Shown in pieces: positions 7,528 to 8,740 of a stretch of DNA of 8,740 nucleotides. Both the position numbers and the translations under genes were made by a program. This DNA comes from UMGS1124 sp964417835 (GTDB lineage: Bacteria; Bacillota_I; Bacilli_A; RF39; UBA660): NCBI GenBank assembly GCA_964417835.1, contig CAYQJD010000034.1, positions 1 to 8,740 on the forward strand. Reading direction: 5' to 3'. How positions within the stretch are numbered: the first letter of the stretch is position 1; every line of letters starts with the position of its first letter. The notes under the pieces are model-generated. The model saw only the letters and a list, made by a program, of their open reading frames with translations. It had not been told where the DNA came from and did no database searches.

Positions 7528-7719
7528 ATGGCAGTTCCATTTAGAAGAACAAGTAAGACAAAAAAAAGAATGCGTAGAACACATTTAAAGAAGAGTGTAC
7601 CTGCTTTTACGAAGTGTCCTAAATGTGGTGCAGCTATAAAACCTCATAGAGCATGTACTGAATGTGGTAATTATAAAGGGAAAGAAGTTATAGAAACTTC
7701 TAAAAAAGAAGAAGAATAA
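7528..7719 (+). CDS. rpmF: 50S ribosomal protein L32
   Basis: Component of the large ribosomal subunit. 63 aa, slightly longer than the usual 56-60 because of an acidic-lysine tail (SKKEEE). The N-terminal MAVPFRRTSKTKKRMRRTH is diagnostic of L32. A zinc ribbon is complete, with cysteines 30, 33, 43 and 46 (CPKC and CTEC), so this is the zinc-binding C+ form rather than a cysteine-less one. The strongest ribosome binding site in the window, GGAAGGAGTGAT (7513-7524), precedes its ATG by 3 nt, as expected for a highly expressed protein. It follows yceD by 15 nt and is closed by a terminator-like hairpin. The plsX or fabH gene that often follows in other bacteria is absent here. Confidence 0.98.
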   Translation: MAVPFRRTSKTKKRMRRTHLKKSVPAFTKCPKCGAAIKPHRACTECGNYKGKEVIETSKKEEE

Positions 7720-7722
7720 TTT

Positions 7723-7740
7723 AAGCCATAAGGCTTTTTT
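7723..7740 (+). terminator. Small intrinsic terminator after rpmF
   Basis: A 5-bp stem AAGCC/GGCTT (7723-7727 with 7732-7736) with loop ATAA is followed by a run of T to 7740 and a further ATTTATT. It begins 3 nt after the L32 stop. The stem is short, so termination is likely partial, and some RNA may continue into the gene at 7758. Confidence 0.7.
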
Positions 7741-7757
7741 ATTTATTAGGTGATATT

Positions 7758-8588
7758 ATGAGTGAGATTCTTGATAAAGAGTATATTCATATTGGGTCAG
7801 ATAAAATTTATAAAGAATTGTGGACTCCAGTTCATATGGATCAAATGTACCCTAATTTAAAACCATATGGAGGTTTCTGGGTTAGTGAAGAGAGTAGTCG
7901 CATTTGTTACTGGCTTGAATATGTAAAAAGCAAGTCAGAAGAAGAGTATGAATATTATTTCTCTGATAAGAATGGTTGTTTAGTAAAATTTAAACAAGAT
8001 ATAAGAGTTCTTGAAATAAAAAGTAAAGAAGATTTTGAAAGTTTATGGGATAAAGATTTAATTAGAGATGTTAGTGATAAAGATTTCAATCTAGGATATT
8101 GTTATGATAATTATAAAATAAATTCAATATTAGATTATGAAAAAATATCGAAAATTTTCGATCTTATTTATATAAATAAGAATGTAGATTCAAGTCTTTT
8201 AAAAATGTACATAGATAATACAATAATTGCTTTAAATCCTAATGCTATCGACTATTTTCGACCATTAGATATAGATTTTTATTATGAAAAAATCAATCAT
8301 ACAGGGAAAAAATGTGAATTAATAGAGCCTACTCAAGATTATTATAAATTATTAAATTATATATACGATTTATTTAAAGACGTTGAATTTTGTGGAAATT
8401 ACAATGATTATATTGAAAGATTATATAAATATAAAAAAACTTTTTTTGAAGAAAATATAGATTCTATAAAGCAAATGAATTTTTTTATGAATGATAATAT
8501 TCCAATAGATAAAGTTGTTAGGGTAATATTAGAAACTATTTATTGTGAAAAATATCAAGAAAAGCAAAAAAAACTTTTAAAAAAATAA
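7758..8588 (+). CDS. Unrecognised 276-aa soluble protein with HxGS and KPxGGxW motifs
   Basis: I do not recognise a named family. No signal peptide or membrane segment is visible; the protein looks cytoplasmic, acidic-aromatic, with a Lys-rich C-terminus (KQKKLLKK). Motifs that look conserved: IHIGSDK (10-16), KPYGGFWVSEESS (35-47), a strand DIRVLEIKS (81-89), and DNTIIALNPNAIDYF (153-167). The order HxGS, KPxGGxW and a late NP-I motif recalls, from memory only, a family of hypothetical proteins scattered through Firmicutes and phages, some of which look ADP-ribosyltransferase-like. I cannot verify this. The last 100 residues are helical and rich in Tyr. AGGTGAT (7748-7754) precedes ATG 7758 closely. 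The gene follows the L32 terminator, so it is either read through it or has its own promoter, which I could not find. Codon and base use match its neighbours. Confidence 0.75.
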   Translation: MSEILDKEYIHIGSDKIYKELWTPVHMDQMYPNLKPYGGFWVSEESSRICYWLEYVKSKSEEEYEYYFSDKNGCLVKFKQDIRVLEIKSKEDFESLWDKDLIRDVSDKDFNLGYCYDNYKINSILDYEKISKIFDLIYINKNVDSSLLKMYIDNTIIALNPNAIDYFRPLDIDFYYEKINHTGKKCELIEPTQDYYKLLNYIYDLFKDVEFCGNYNDYIERLYKYKKTFFEENIDSIKQMNFFMNDNIPIDKVVRVILETIYCEKYQEKQKKLLKK

Positions 8589-8697
8589 TTTATTATAGGC
8601 AATTTTTTATTAAATTGATATATATTTTCATCATAAAAACAAAACAAATATAATTTATTGCTTTTGTAAAATGTTATTAAAAAGTTTAAAATAAATA
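8589..8697 (+). other. Non-coding AT-rich gap after the 276-aa gene
   Basis: No ORF with a ribosome binding site is seen. A weak hairpin CAATTT/AAATTG (8600-8605 with 8612-8617) and an imperfect one around ACAAAA and TTTTGT (8639-8644 with 8662-8667) could act as poor terminators. Neither has a GC stem or a clean T-tract. Confidence 0.4.
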
Positions 8698-8726
8698 TTG
8701 TCAATAGCAAGTAAACGTGATACAAT
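8698..8726 (+). promoter_or_regulatory. Sigma-A promoter pointing out of the window
   Basis: The -35 is TTGTCA (8698-8703, 5/6 to TTGACA) and the -10 is TACAAT (8721-8726, 5/6 to TATAAT), with an exact 17-nt spacer. TG at 8718-8719 makes it an extended -10 (TGATACAAT). Predicted RNA start is near 8733. No gene begins in the 7 bases left, so it serves something beyond the right edge. The match is the best promoter in the window. Confidence 0.75.
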
Positions 8727-8740
8727 TAACTTGTTGTTGA

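Noticed and set aside
1..8740. Mycoplasma-type code (TGA as Trp)
   Set aside because: Conserved tryptophans in AspRS, GatA and the LTA-synthase-like protein are TGG, and all genes are full length under the standard bacterial code.
1..8740. CRISPR arrays, tRNA or rRNA genes, insertion sequences, attachment sites, T-box or other riboswitches
   Set aside because: No spaced repeats, cloverleaf, transposase or terminal inverted repeats were found. The only gaps over 100 nt (4304-4414 and 8589-8740) are unstructured AT-rich DNA. A T-box upstream of aspS would lie outside the window.

Overview
The window is very AT-rich chromosomal DNA from a low-GC Gram-positive bacterium (Bacillota, Bacilli-like). 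Every supported gene lies on the + strand. The evidence is a SirA-like gene next to yneF (a Bacillus-type neighbourhood), an LTA-synthase-family membrane enzyme, a yceD-rpmF pair, and GatCAB encoded beside aspS. All tryptophans I checked are TGG and no gene needs TGA read through, so the Mycoplasma/Spiroplasma code does not apply. Of the 10 genes, nine end in TAA, one in TAG and none in TGA. A lineage among gut Erysipelotrichia or RF39-type Bacilli would fit, but that is inference and cannot be settled from this stretch.

Layout. (1) 1-4303: the 3' part of aspS (AspRS, cut by the window edge), then gatC, gatA and gatB. They overlap by 8 nt, are separated by 1 nt, and overlap by 10 nt respectively, so this is one translationally coupled operon for tRNA charging and transamidation (Asp-tRNAAsn to Asn-tRNAAsn and/or Glu-tRNAGln to Gln-tRNAGln). 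(2) 4304-6367: a short AT-rich gap, then a five-TM LTA-synthase-like phosphoglycerol transferase. (3) 6429-7719: a tight run of sirA-like, yneF, yceD (DUF177) and rpmF (ribosomal protein L32), closed by a small hairpin with a T-tract. (4) 7758-8588: an unrecognised 276-aa soluble protein with conserved-looking HIGS, KPYGGFW and ALNPNAI motifs. (5) 8589-8740: no gene, but a well-formed sigma-A promoter (TTGTCA, 17 nt, TGATACAAT) pointing out of the right edge.

Most of the window is housekeeping: translation fidelity, envelope polymer synthesis, replication-control-like and ribosome genes. I see no mobile element, CRISPR array, tRNA, rRNA or clear defence system. The least explained items are the 276-aa protein and the SirA-like gene. 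The latter is a known sporulation regulator family whose role here depends on whether this organism sporulates.
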